Source of the DNA: Solibacillus sp040274725
GTDB lineage: Bacteria > Bacillota > Bacilli > Bacillales_A > Planococcaceae
Length of the DNA: 64,000 bases
Assembly: GCA_040274725.1 (NCBI GenBank)
Contig: JBEMAQ010000007.1
Location: 81,282-145,281, forward strand
Direction of reading: 5' to 3'
Shown in pieces: positions 44,401 to 52,826 of this stretch. The translations under genes and the position numbers were made by a program. A model generated the notes under the pieces. That model did not search any database, was not told the DNA's origin, and saw only the letters and a program-made list of their open reading frames with translations. The stretch's first letter is position 1. Each line of letters opens with the position of its first letter.

Positions 44401-45081
44401 CTGTGCATATTTCAATAGCTCGCGGAACACCGCAAACTCCTGCCCTGTAAACGACACAAAGCCGTCGACATAAATATGCGCCTCGCGTAGTGGCTCAAAC
44501 TTCGGTAGCTGCTCGAGTAGCATCGGCACATAGCTATCCCCGTCAACATAATCCGTGCCGATCCGCAATTTCAGTTCCTGCATAATAAGCGCTACATCAT
44601 GAAGCTTTTTTAACAATGTATCTGAGGCCCCTTGAAGCTTTAATTGCTCAATGAGAGGCTCAATCGTCTCTGCTGTAATATTATACTGGCTAAATTCCTT
44701 TAATAACTTACCGACCTCATCTGTAAAGCCGCGCTTACCTGCCGCCTGCTTAAATAACTGAAACTCCTCTTTATGCTCGTCCAAAATACGACGAATGAGC
44801 ATGCGGTAGCCTGTCCCGTCGACACGCTCGCGCGCAATGCCGCCCATTTGCTGCAGTACAAACCATGCAAGACGCTTAAACGTCATGACTTGTGCACGCA
44901 TCATACCGTCAATCTCATAATTGTTCGTCAGCTCATACTCTGTTGAAAAGCTCATCTGATCCGGCACAATCATATAAATCGGTGCACCCAGTGGATTTGC
45001 CTGTAAGTCCGCTACAATTTCCTCATGAATAAATGTCGTTTTCCCCGTTCCGGCTCGTCCTGAAATGACACGTAATGACAT
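41458..45081 (-). CDS. addB: Helicase-nuclease AddB
   Basis: Partner of AddA, 1207 residues. It has an inactive helicase-like body with Walker A GRAGTGKTT near the N-terminus and a C-terminal nuclease (YLRVIDYKSSGRTLNFTEVY) that cuts the other strand. The cysteines of YYSCPYAHF and ACTYCNFKSVCQFDQ are the four ligands of the Fe-S cluster that staples the nuclease domain. The start at 45081 (MSLRVISGRAGTGKT) has AAGGTGAGGTG upstream; an upstream in-frame ATG would add 23 residues outside the family. addA overlaps its end. Confidence 0.96.
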   Translation of the reverse strand: MSLRVISGRAGTGKTTFIHEEIVADLQANPLGAPIYMIVPDQMSFSTEYELTNNYEIDGMMRAQVMTFKRLAWFVLQQMGGIARERVDGTGYRMLIRRILDEHKEEFQLFKQAAGKRGFTDEVGKLLKEFSQYNITAETIEPLIEQLKLQGASDTLLKKLHDVALIMQELKLRIGTDYVDGDSYVPMLLEQLPKFEPLREAHIYVDGFVSFTGQEFAVFRELLKYAQRVTVVMPFENLETDIIDGAVFQRAAKSYARLLEEIELLQQEGHVVELEERVYFKDNYRAKNADLRQLEHGFFAPIVEPVRAEGHVRIYEAASPRAEVQSIAQEIKRLVSEEGLRYRDIGILYRQADVYDAILRTTFAQYDIPLFSNEKRPMLYHPLIEFSRSVLEVITSNWQYEPIFRSVKTDLFFECGDYLEQERYNADQLENFVIAKGIVGKRWFDEEVWHYRRFKALEKINSVQSTAEEFHEERLKKMRDRVRGPLETLQNKLKKARTGHEIVVALYELMEEVNVYEKLVKMQQREEQSQDEQKMQVAYEHEQAWNNWVHVLEQFDVMFGDKALTVEESAQILEEGFEGLKFASVPPLIDEVTVSTIEFSRFDNMRAIFIIGVNDGVYPLRMDAGGLLSDEDRAKFEETDFELAPSTKSKLLQESFLFYRAIASPTERLYITFANADEESKAKLPSLYINRLHKLFEVGGEKTLPQERFVIDPIEELSDAAVWKYLRHPAPSIGFLLMQMKKAQLEKRPLPTSFAALERYYETEPTWKARLEIAKTPFTKINVAEPLQEEITEALYGKDFQASVSRIEQYYSCPYAHFASYGLGLRERTEFRLESFAVGDLFHEALRQILSDTEVRIPPNNFAACQAKANDTITKLVDHFSYNILKSSARYEYIKNKLVKIVARTIFALINQEQYSKFTPIAHEKPFGKRDDKATDAEDTNLLAPLEIELDDKRKMYVRGQIDRIDVHRDAETLYLRVIDYKSSGRTLNFTEVYNGISLQLLTYLDVAMRNVPVLVQSNDLLKDMTNLENMIVQAAGMFYVHVHNPILSLEDYTQIEKVETERQASYKMSGYLLKDTNVAQWMDNTLDIGQKSIIVPAGFTTKDDLTFNGTSSKVIEEQDMQNLRGFVHHKMRKAGQNIYNGDTEIKPYSLGAKSACTYCNFKSVCQFDQTEAGNGFNELQKLNDAEAFANIEKVVCGHDTNSNEAE

Positions 45082-45162
45082 TCTCTTCACCTCACCTTTC
45101 TGTTCTCCCTCTATTATATAAGAGAATACACGTTCGCGCATCCATATCAATTTCCAAAATAA

Positions 45163-45197
45163 AGAAGCTCCCTAAAAATTTCTTTTCAGGAAACTCC
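45163..45197 (-). terminator. Terminator after the TVP38-type gene
   Basis: GGAGTTTCCT pairs with AGGGAGCTTC (three wobbles) and is followed by TTTATTTT on the minus strand. Confidence 0.55.
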
Positions 45198-45199
45198 AA

Positions 45200-45820
45200 T
45201 TATTTCTGTTTTGATTGTTGAATGTCGCGCAGGTCACGCTCGACCTTTTGATTTAAATGGCGCTCCACTGCTTTTCCGCCGAGCCACATAATGACAATGA
45301 CGACTGCTGCCACAATAAGTTTCACTGGACTCGTCAAAATATCGCGCAGGTCGCTCCCTAAATAACTCATACTAAAAATCATAATTGGCTTCGCTAACAG
45401 TAGCACAGTTAAATAATAATTTTTCTTTAAATTGGATAAACCCGCTACAACATTCACGAGCACGCTCGGTGTAAACGGGAAACATAATAAGATAAACAGT
45501 GGTGTCAAACCACGCATGTCCACAAAACGAATGAGCTTTTGGATTTGTTTCCGTTGCGTTAAAAAATATAATCTCGGATGTTGACCAAAGCGACGTACAA
45601 GTAAAAATAATGCATACGAGCCGAGCACTGTCCCAAGCCACGATAATACAAAGCCAAGTATTAAACCGTACGCACTTGCATTCGCGACAACAATCACGAC
45701 AAGTGGTAAAAACGGGAAAAATGCTTCGATAAAGGGCAATAAAAAACCGATGATTGGACCCAGTAATTTATACTGATTCGTTATATACTCTAAATTCTCA
45801 AACGTCAGCCAATCTAACAT
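45200..45820 (-). CDS. TVP38/TMEM64 (VTT domain) membrane protein
   Basis: A 206-residue membrane protein with about six hydrophobic segments. FIEAFFPFLPLVVIVVANA followed by GFVLSWLGTVLGSYALFLLVRRFG is the SNARE-associated/VTT-domain signature, shared with DedA-type proteins that move lipids across the membrane. The C-terminal 25 residues are polar. GGGGTG lies before the ATG at 45820 (an earlier GTG is part of that site). No close functional assignment possible. Confidence 0.82.
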   Translation of the reverse strand: MLDWLTFENLEYITNQYKLLGPIIGFLLPFIEAFFPFLPLVVIVVANASAYGLILGFVLSWLGTVLGSYALFLLVRRFGQHPRLYFLTQRKQIQKLIRFVDMRGLTPLFILLCFPFTPSVLVNVVAGLSNLKKNYYLTVLLLAKPIMIFSMSYLGSDLRDILTSPVKLIVAAVVIVIMWLGGKAVERHLNQKVERDLRDIQQSKQK

Positions 45821-45945
45821 CAAAATCACCCCGTAAATTATTCAGCTTTATTTTACCATACGATTTAAACGCTTTTCGAGTGATATTTGTTGCCATTACA
45901 TGAACAAAATAAAAACCGCGCCCGTAAAAAAGCGCAGTCTTGTAA

Positions 45946-47115
45946 CTAATGAACAATAATCAACCCAATACTATGATGATCATCGCTATGCACAACATGT
46001 TGCATTAAACGAATCTCATTATTATGATCGAGCACCTCAAGCTTACAATGCGCGGCATTAATTTGCAGTGCCTCGTATAGCTCGCGCTCTGTAAATACTT
46101 CGCGGCCATTCACACGCTTAATGACCTCGCCAGCAATCAGCCCCATTTTCTCTGCTGGAGAATCTGGTAGCACAACACCAATCATTGCACCATTTGAGCT
46201 ACGTATCACACTGTAAACATCATTCGTTTCCATGCGTTTAAAGACGAAGCTAATCATCAGACGAGCAGTCATACCAAGTAGTAAAACTAAAATCCCAATC
46301 ATTGGCTCAAAATACGACACAACACCACCTAATAACACAAGCTCGCCTACAATTATTACTGCGCGGCCGAGCCTTGGATATAAATACATCGGCAATGTTT
46401 TACGCACAAGCTGCTGAAACCCAATGACAAGTGGGAAGAGCACAAGTGAAAATTGCTCAGAGCCCAGTGTAAACTGTGGCCACCACGGGAAATATGCCGT
46501 AATCGCATCACCCGGCACAACAAACAGAACAGGCAATAGCCAAATACGTTTACCAAAATACGCAATGCCCGGTAAGCCACGACGCGTTTTTTCCAAAATT
46601 GGCGACGCGATTCGTGCACCCTCGCGACGAATAAGTAAGCCTTCTACAATTAGTAAAATCCCCGCAAGCACGGCCACTGTCACACTAAAGCCTTCCACAT
46701 ACGGGAAGCCTGTAAATGTATACCCCATCACCTCAAACGACCAGCCTTGCCATTTCATGCCAATCATAATAAGCACTGCCGTCGTTAAAATCAGTACCGG
46801 CGATAAAAAATGATAAATATTGATCACGAGTACCGCAATACTAAGTACACTTACCCACATTAAAAACTGTACTGGAACCGTCAGGCCAATTACAACACTT
46901 ACAACAGAAACAATAAGCGATAGCCAAACGCTAACGAATAATAGCTCCTTTAATTCCGTCCAACCGTTTAAAATACGAATATGAAAAAACTTACGCTCAC
47001 GCTTCACGCGGCGATAACCTAAAAAGATTGCGACTAAAATGGCCACATATAATAATGGATTTATAAAAAATCGACCAATCGCCATTATCATTTCTACTAA
47101 AATTGCCCCAATCAT
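45946..47115 (-). CDS. minJ: Division topology protein MinJ-like (PDZ domain)
   Basis: A membrane protein of about 389 residues with seven to eight membrane segments and a C-terminal PDZ domain (VLPDSPAEKMGLIAGEVIKRVNG, about residues 305-327). This matches MinJ (YvjD), which links DivIVA at the poles to MinD and keeps division at midcell. ctpB lies directly upstream on the same strand, as yvjB-yvjD do in B. subtilis. The start is uncertain: the ATG at 47115 has GGTGGAG just upstream; an ATG five codons earlier is possible. Confidence 0.85.
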   Translation of the reverse strand: MIGAILVEMIMAIGRFFINPLLYVAILVAIFLGYRRVKRERKFFHIRILNGWTELKELLFVSVWLSLIVSVVSVVIGLTVPVQFLMWVSVLSIAVLVINIYHFLSPVLILTTAVLIMIGMKWQGWSFEVMGYTFTGFPYVEGFSVTVAVLAGILLIVEGLLIRREGARIASPILEKTRRGLPGIAYFGKRIWLLPVLFVVPGDAITAYFPWWPQFTLGSEQFSLVLFPLVIGFQQLVRKTLPMYLYPRLGRAVIIVGELVLLGGVVSYFEPMIGILVLLLGMTARLMISFVFKRMETNDVYSVIRSSNGAMIGVVLPDSPAEKMGLIAGEVIKRVNGREVFTERELYEALQINAAHCKLEVLDHNNEIRLMQHVVHSDDHHSIGLIIVH

Positions 47116-47187
47116 TGCTCCACCTACCATCTCATTCCATAGTGTTATTGTAGCAAATCCATTTGTTCTTGCGTAGTGTTAATTATT

Positions 47188-48606
47188 TCATTCAAGTTGG
47201 TGCATAATATAGCCGAGTCCCATTTGCAGTGGCATATCATTTACTTCATCCTCTTTAAAGCGTTGCAATTCCTCCGTTAGCTTCGCAAAAAATGCTTCGT
47301 CCATATGATTGCCATCATGCAAATCATAATGGCGCCTAAAAATCGCCACCGTTTTGGCCGTTTCCGCGTCAAAATAACCGTCTTGTCTTACTGCATCATA
47401 GCCAAGTTCATTCAACACAAGCTGTGCGTACGCCACATGCTCACTATACTCACCCGCCTCAAAGCGCCCTGTGATTGGTCTTGTTTCAATCGCAAATAGC
47501 GGATGCTGTTCGACTTCGATATCTGGTGCAATGCCCACTTGGTGAATCCATCTTTTTGCCGGTGTCAGCCATTTATTCGTCGACAGCTTTACCTCACCAC
47601 CATTTTGTAGTGCCCACGTTTGTTGTACCGTCCCTTTCCCAAAGCTTGTCACCCCAATAATCGTCGCGCGCTTCCAGTCCTGCAAAGCACCCGTAAACAC
47701 CTCACTCGCTGAAGCACTCCCTTCATTTTGGAGCACCGCAATCGGCAAAGGTTTCACAATTTCCTGTATCTGCTTGAGCTGCTCACTTGATGCTGTTTTT
47801 AGTACTTCGAGCTCTCCCTTATTATTTTGCATATACGCAAATACTTTTCCCTCTGCTTCAATTGTACTCATCAGCTGCGCTACACTTTGCAAATAGCCCC
47901 CTGGATTGTCACGCACATCGACAACAAGTCCTTCTATATGCGTATTTTTTAGCATTTGCAGTGCCTTTACCCACTCTTCACCTGTCGATTCCCCGAATAA
48001 CGAAATCGCAATATAGCCAATTGGTTTGTCAGCAACAGTAATGACCTCTGCCTTTACCGTCGTATTTTTCATTGCTTGGCGCTGCACCGTCACCTTTAAA
48101 TGACGGTCATCAGCTGGACGATACATAACGAATGTCACATCTGCTCCTTCCTCTCCTTGAATAAGGGACATGACCTCGCTCATCGTTTTGCCTGCAATTC
48201 TCGTATCATCGACTTGTATGAGCTCATCTAAAGGTCGGATGCCTGCACGCTCCGCAGGCGATTCTTTTACAGGTGACACGACAATAAACTTGCCATTTAA
48301 AAGCGACAATTCAATGCCGACACCGACCCGTTCACTCGCGAGCGACTGCTTATGCACCTGTGCCTCCTGCTTTGAGTAATAGGTGCTATACGGATCACGG
48401 ATTGCACTCGCAATACCGCGCAATGCCCCCTCAACAAGCTGTTCCTCGGATGTATCATAAACCGATTCTTTTTTTATAAGTGCCATCACTTCACTAATTG
48501 CCCCTAATGTCACACCATCTTCTTGCTTCGTATCCTTCCAAAAAACAAAGCTCGCCACTACTAAACAAACAAGCCCTAATATGAAAAATATTCGGCCCTT
48601 GTGCAC
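47188..48606 (-). CDS. ctpB: Carboxy-terminal processing protease CtpB (S41)
   Basis: A 472-residue secreted or membrane-tethered S41 protease. An N-terminal membrane segment (about residues 5-22) is followed by a PDZ domain (SPAERAGIRPLDELIQVD), the protease core with the catalytic Ser in NEGSASASEVF and the Lys in GVTSFGKGTVQ, and a C-terminal peptidoglycan-binding domain (LNELGYDAVRQDGYFDAETAKTV). In B. subtilis CtpB cleaves SpoIVFA and so sets the timing of sigma-K activation during sporulation. The start is a GTG at 48606, five bases after GGAGGGG. Same neighbours (ftsEX, minJ) as in B. subtilis. Confidence 0.92.
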   Translation of the reverse strand: MHKGRIFFILGLVCLVVASFVFWKDTKQEDGVTLGAISEVMALIKKESVYDTSEEQLVEGALRGIASAIRDPYSTYYSKQEAQVHKQSLASERVGVGIELSLLNGKFIVVSPVKESPAERAGIRPLDELIQVDDTRIAGKTMSEVMSLIQGEEGADVTFVMYRPADDRHLKVTVQRQAMKNTTVKAEVITVADKPIGYIAISLFGESTGEEWVKALQMLKNTHIEGLVVDVRDNPGGYLQSVAQLMSTIEAEGKVFAYMQNNKGELEVLKTASSEQLKQIQEIVKPLPIAVLQNEGSASASEVFTGALQDWKRATIIGVTSFGKGTVQQTWALQNGGEVKLSTNKWLTPAKRWIHQVGIAPDIEVEQHPLFAIETRPITGRFEAGEYSEHVAYAQLVLNELGYDAVRQDGYFDAETAKTVAIFRRHYDLHDGNHMDEAFFAKLTEELQRFKEDEVNDMPLQMGLGYIMHQLE

Positions 48607-48702
48607 GCTTTCCCCTCCTACTTGCACCGTATGATGAAGTAAGTAGATTCATACACAAAAACCAAATTGACTAGCATTTTTTCAAGCGGGCTTGAAAAAA
48701 TG

Positions 48703-49266
48703 CTACGAATTTAACTCTGCCACATACCCTTGTAAAGCATCCAAATCAAGCGGCCCTTTAATTTGACGCTGTACTTTGCCTTCCGCATCAATAAAAAATG
48801 TCGTGGGAATTGTCAGTACCTCATACCGCTCTGCCACCGTACCAGTTGGCTCTAGCAAAATCGGAAACGTGAGGTCGTAGCTCTTTGTAAACTGCTTGAC
48901 ACGCTCGATTTTTTCCTTTGCATACGTCGCATTGACACCGATAATTTCTACATTGTCTTGACCTGCGTATTGATCGTAGTACTTTTGAAAATGTGGCATT
49001 TCGGCCTCACACGGTGCACACCAGGTCGCCCAGAAATTTAAAATGACATTTTTGCCACGCAGATCTGATAATGTTACTTCCTCACCTGCCAAATTCGTCA
49101 GTGTAAAATCTGGTGCAAACTGCTCCTTCGCAATTCCCGTCTCTACCTCATACCCCTTTGCATTTTCTGCAATCGCTTCATCCTGTTCTGTTTGCTGTTT
49201 AATATATGTACCCACCATCATAATGACGAGCACTAAAACAAGGATCAGGCCAATATTTTTCTTCAT
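48703..49266 (-). CDS. TlpA/ResA-like thiol-disulfide oxidoreductase
   Basis: A 187-residue membrane-anchored thioredoxin-like protein. One N-terminal hydrophobic segment (about residues 5-20) anchors it outside the cell; the redox site is WCAPC in FWATWCAPCEAEMPHF (about 79-83), with the cis-Pro in TIPTTFFID. This type reduces cytochrome c or other extracytoplasmic disulfides (ResA, StoA). No cytochrome genes adjoin, so the partner is unknown. The start at 49266 follows GGGGGAAAG; an upstream in-frame ATG would put a charged stretch before the anchor. Confidence 0.86.
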   Translation of the reverse strand: MKKNIGLILVLVLVIMMVGTYIKQQTEQDEAIAENAKGYEVETGIAKEQFAPDFTLTNLAGEEVTLSDLRGKNVILNFWATWCAPCEAEMPHFQKYYDQYAGQDNVEIIGVNATYAKEKIERVKQFTKSYDLTFPILLEPTGTVAERYEVLTIPTTFFIDAEGKVQRQIKGPLDLDALQGYVAELNS

Positions 49267-49359
49267 AATCGTCTTTCCCCCAGTTATTTTCTCTTCCTTT
49301 AACATAGCATATTCACAGGAAAAACATGTGAAATTTAGCAGATAATATTTTACTCAAAA

Positions 49360-49471
49360 GCGCTAAAGCGCCTGCTCAGCCCCGACAAGCGCTGGAAAGC
49401 CCGAAGTGAAAGTGCGTTCTTTACTTTCACCCGAGGGATTGAAGCGACCTCGAGGGGCTGGCGCTTTAGCC
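49360..49471. repeat. Large nested stem-loop element
   Basis: GCTAAAGCGC (49362-49371) pairs with GCGCTTTAGC (49461-49470); after a 5-base bulge CAGCCCC pairs with GGGGCTG; inside lies a hairpin GTGAAAGT/ACTTTCAC (about 49406-49430) and a CCTCGAGG palindrome near 49448. Its GC content is well above that of its surroundings. It resembles intergenic repeat elements I recall from several Bacillaceae genomes (with AGCGCTTGTCGGGGCTGA-like ends). Only one copy lies in this window. Confidence 0.75.
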
Positions 49472-49540
49472 TGGACGTAACTCGAACTCTGCCCTAACCT
49501 ATCCACAATGCGAAAATCTACAATTTCCTAAAAAATGAAA

Positions 49541-49577
49541 AAAGAGCAACCTAGCCATATCGCCAAGTTGCTCTTTC
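49541..49577 (-). terminator. Terminator after the M23 peptidase gene
   Basis: AAAGAGCAAC and GTTGCTCTTT form a 10-base stem extended by TTGGC/GGCTA-type pairing, followed by TTTTCATTTTT on the minus strand. Confidence 0.82.
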
Positions 49578-49583
49578 TATCCA

Positions 49584-50873
49584 TTATAGTGAAATATAAC
49601 GTAGTGGATTTACCGCATTTGAACGCTTACCATTCCACTCACCATTATGAATTTCAAAGTGTAAGTGAGGGCCTGTTGAACGTCCTGTGTTCCCCATTTT
49701 CGCAATTTGCTCGCCCTTCTCTACCGAATCACCAACACTTGCACTAAAAGCACTTAAGTGCGCATACACGGTTGTCCACGTGCTATCGTTAATCGAGTGC
49801 GTCACCATCATCACTTTCCCGTAACCGCTCATTGAACCAACATAGGATACAACACCGTCAGCTGCTGACACGATTGGTGTGCCGATTGAGTTCGCTAAAT
49901 CAATCCCCAAGTGGAACTCATTGCCCGCACCGATATTACGCCAACCGAATGCTGACGTAAAGCGACCATTTGTAGGCTTTGTCCACGTACCAGCCGCCAC
50001 AGCCGGTGTATCGGCTGAGCCTGTTGACGCACTAGAACCTTTAGACTTCGCCGCTGCCTCAGCTGCGCGTCTTGCCGCCTCTTTACGTGCAATTTCCGCG
50101 ATACGACGCTGCTCGGCCGCGATTTTATTCTCAAGCTCTTTACTTACTTCAATCGCCTCAGAATACTCTTCCTCTAACAGTTGCTTTTGACCTTTTAGAC
50201 GCTTCTGCTCCGCCTCTAACTGGTCGACTAATTTATTTTTCTGTGACTTTTGTTCCTTCAATGACGCCATTAAACGGTCTAGCTCCGCTTTATTCGCCTC
50301 GAGCTCTTTTTTACGCTGCTCAAGCTTCACTTTTTGCGCTTCTAATGCTTCCTTGTCTTCCTTTTGCTCGCGCATAATTTGACGGTCAGCATCCATTAAC
50401 GTATTCACAGCAGAGAAACGGTCAATGAAATCTACAAAACTATTGGCACCTAAAAGCACATCGATATAGCTTACTGTCCCACTCGTTTGAATGGCACGTG
50501 CACGCTCTGCTAATAGCTTATCGCGCTGCTTAATTTTGTCCTCAAGATTTTTAATATCCGCTTCTAGTACTCCGATTTCTTCATTCGCCTCGTTAATGGC
50601 ACTCGTTACCTTTTCAATACTCGCATTTGTTTTCGTAATTTTTGCGCCAAGCTCCTCTAGCTGTGCAATAATTTTTTGCTGCGTGTTTTGATTTGACTGA
50701 ATTTCATTTGATTTTTGGTCAATTGATTTATTCAGCTCTTTCTTTTGCTGCTCAATTTCACTTTTCTCTTCCTTTAAATCACTTAAGCTCGTCGCGTATG
50801 CGACCGGTGCTTGCGTAATTAATAGTGCAGTGAGTACACCTGCGATAATCTTATAAGACGATTTTGTTTTCAA
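49584..50873 (-). CDS. EnvC/PcsB-like murein hydrolase activator, M23 peptidase domain
   Basis: A 429-residue secreted protein. A signal peptide (residues 1-27, cleavage after AYA) is followed by a long coiled coil (about 30-270, rich in E, K and Q), a low-complexity Ala/Ser linker, and a C-terminal LytM/M23 domain (about 300-427) with the zinc ligands in HLGIDLAN and HLHFEIHNG. Proteins of this build are driven by FtsEX to open or direct cell-wall cleavage. The gene is right after ftsX (107 bases), which supports that partnership. In B. subtilis FtsEX instead works with CwlO, encoded elsewhere. Confidence 0.9.
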   Translation of the reverse strand: MKTKSSYKIIAGVLTALLITQAPVAYATSLSDLKEEKSEIEQQKKELNKSIDQKSNEIQSNQNTQQKIIAQLEELGAKITKTNASIEKVTSAINEANEEIGVLEADIKNLEDKIKQRDKLLAERARAIQTSGTVSYIDVLLGANSFVDFIDRFSAVNTLMDADRQIMREQKEDKEALEAQKVKLEQRKKELEANKAELDRLMASLKEQKSQKNKLVDQLEAEQKRLKGQKQLLEEEYSEAIEVSKELENKIAAEQRRIAEIARKEAARRAAEAAAKSKGSSASTGSADTPAVAAGTWTKPTNGRFTSAFGWRNIGAGNEFHLGIDLANSIGTPIVSAADGVVSYVGSMSGYGKVMMVTHSINDSTWTTVYAHLSAFSASVGDSVEKGEQIAKMGNTGRSTGPHLHFEIHNGEWNGKRSNAVNPLRYISL

Positions 50874-50979
50874 CGCTGTTTGAGCTCCTTCCGTTTACAA
50901 ATATCAATCCTACCTTGATGTAATTACGTAAAGATTAATTATGTCCCGGCATAATTAATCTGGATTCGTCTGAAAGAAT

Positions 50980-51873
50980 TTAAATTTTTAAAAACTTACG
51001 AACTGACATAAAGCTACCGCCGACCCCAATGACTACACCAATTGCTGCAAGTAACAAGCATACTTGCGTCATCAATGATCCTACTGGTAATAATTGAAGT
51101 AGCTCACCTTTTAGACGCGGCTCCAATACTTTGTAAATATTGCTATATAATACAGAAACGACAATCATTGGAATGATCGAACCGATTAAACCAAGCCACA
51201 TTCCTTCTAATACGAATGGAATGCGCACAAAGGAATTTGTCGCCCCTACTAATTTCATAATCTCAATTTCATCTTTACGCGCAATAATTGTAATACGAAT
51301 TGTATTTAATATTAAAAACATTGCCGTAAATAACAAACCAATAATTAAGACAAGCCCGACATTGCGGCTTATTTCAAGGAAGCTAAATAGCTTTTCTACT
51401 TTTCCTTCACCGTACATCACTTCATGTGTATAATCAAACGCATCCAGTTTTTCTGCCACTGCTGCTGTTTGTGTTGGGTCAACCGCCTTGACGTAAAATA
51501 CATTATGTAATGGGTTGTTTTGTTCAAACAAGCTTAACTCATCACCAAAGTCCTTCGTTAGCTTTTCAAGTTCCTCTTCCTTTGAAGAGTATTTTACCTC
51601 AGCAACATCAGGCAAATTATGGATTTTATCGAGTAACTCCGCCTCAATTTGCTCTGTTTTTTCCGCGTCTACAATCGCGACTAATACACGAATTTCAACA
51701 TCATTTTCCAAATCATCTGCTAGTTTATTTAAATTCATCATAATAATCGCAAATACACCAACAAGCAGTAGTGTTACCGTTACTGCACTTACCGAGGCAA
51801 ATGTCATCCACGTATTACGACCGAGTGATTTAAAACTTTCACGAAAATGACGGAGGATTGTTCTACCCTTCAT
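50980..51873 (-). CDS. ftsX: Cell division ABC transporter permease FtsX
   Basis: A 297-residue membrane protein with four membrane segments and one large extracellular loop between the first two (about residues 50-175), where the murein hydrolase partner binds. RHFRESFKSLGRNTWMTFASVSAVTVTL is the typical start, and FVLEGMWLGLIGSIIP follows later. The start at 51873 overlaps the end of ftsE by 11 bases and has GGAGGTGA upstream. With FtsE it forms a complex that transmits ATP hydrolysis to cell-wall hydrolases. Confidence 0.94.
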   Translation of the reverse strand: MKGRTILRHFRESFKSLGRNTWMTFASVSAVTVTLLLVGVFAIIMMNLNKLADDLENDVEIRVLVAIVDAEKTEQIEAELLDKIHNLPDVAEVKYSSKEEELEKLTKDFGDELSLFEQNNPLHNVFYVKAVDPTQTAAVAEKLDAFDYTHEVMYGEGKVEKLFSFLEISRNVGLVLIIGLLFTAMFLILNTIRITIIARKDEIEIMKLVGATNSFVRIPFVLEGMWLGLIGSIIPMIVVSVLYSNIYKVLEPRLKGELLQLLPVGSLMTQVCLLLAAIGVVIGVGGSFMSVRKFLKI

Positions 51874-52549
51874 AGCCGTAGTCACCTCCGTACTCATCAC
51901 GCACAACCAGACCGCCTTCAATGGCGATTACACGCTTACGGATTGTGTTCACAATCTCACGGTTATGCGTTGCCATGACGATTGTTGTCCCTTGGCGATT
52001 AATTTCCTCAAAGATGTCCATGATCTCCCATGAATTCTCCGGATCTAGATTCCCTGTCGGTTCATCGGCAATTAACACTTTCGGTCGGTTCACAATTGAG
52101 CGTGCGATTGATACACGTTGCTGCTCCCCACCCGATAGCTCGCTCGGGAACATACGCACCTTATGCTTCAAGCCTACAAGCTCTAACACTTCCATCACTC
52201 GCTTGCGAATCTCTGCTGGTTGCTCCTCAATTACTTCAAGTGCAAACGCAACATTTTCGTAAACAGTTAGCCGTGGCAATAATTTAAAATCTTGGAAAAC
52301 GACACCGAGCTGACGTCTAAGATACGGCACTCGTTTGTTTTTTAATGTAGATAAATTCGTGCCTGCTACAACGACATCACCAGACGTTGGCTTCTCCTCA
52401 CGGTACATTAACTTAATAAACGTTGACTTTCCCGCACCACTAGGGCCGACAACGTAGACGAACTCTTCTTTTTGAATATCGACAGAAATTCCATTCACTG
52501 CAACGACACCATTCGGATATTTCTTCGTTACATTTTTCATTTGTATCAT
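51863..52549 (-). CDS. ftsE: Cell division ATP-binding protein FtsE
   Basis: ABC ATPase of 228 residues. Walker A is GPSGAGKST (about residues 35-43), the signature LSGGEQQRVSIARSI and Walker B VLIADEPTGNLDPENS are intact. It starts the ftsE-ftsX-M23 unit; the start MIQMKNVTKKYPNGVVAVNG is typical. An extended -10 promoter lies about 85 bases upstream. Confidence 0.95.
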   Translation of the reverse strand: MIQMKNVTKKYPNGVVAVNGISVDIQKEEFVYVVGPSGAGKSTFIKLMYREEKPTSGDVVVAGTNLSTLKNKRVPYLRRQLGVVFQDFKLLPRLTVYENVAFALEVIEEQPAEIRKRVMEVLELVGLKHKVRMFPSELSGGEQQRVSIARSIVNRPKVLIADEPTGNLDPENSWEIMDIFEEINRQGTTIVMATHNREIVNTIRKRVIAIEGGLVVRDEYGGDYGYEG

Positions 52550-52631
52550 CCAGTTACCACCTAAACTCTATAATTATCTTCATACTTTACTATGAAGACT
52601 CTCTATTATTTCTATATGAAACACTAGCTAT

Positions 52632-52640
52632 ATTATAGCA
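52632..52640 (-). promoter_or_regulatory. Extended -10 promoter candidate for ftsEX
   Basis: Minus strand TGCTATAAT (TGnTATAAT form) at 52632-52640; no clear -35. It lies about 85 bases upstream of the ftsE start. Confidence 0.45.
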
Positions 52641-52792
52641 CTTCACTACATTTTATTTATTACATTTTTATTTCAATCTTGTAAGTCCTTTTACATAAAA
52701 ATACTTCAAAATGATATTTTTGTCATCATACATACATCCATACTATCATTTCGCTACAGGGCTTTTGAAACCCTTTATTTTAGACAATAAAA

Positions 52793-52822
52793 ATAGGCGT
52801 GAGGAATGTCCTCACGCCACCG
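52793..52822 (-). terminator. Terminator after yvlB
   Basis: GGCGTGAGGA and TCCTCACGCC form a perfect 10-base stem with a short loop, followed by TATTTTTATTG on the minus strand. Confidence 0.85.
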
Positions 52823-52826
52823 TTTT

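Larger units (their letters stand above)
49267..49583. other. Intergenic region with structured repeat and terminator
   Basis: 317 bases without a gene. It holds the TlpA-like gene's ribosome binding site, the complex stem-loop element at 49360-49471, and the terminator of the M23 peptidase gene at 49541-49577. Confidence 0.6.
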
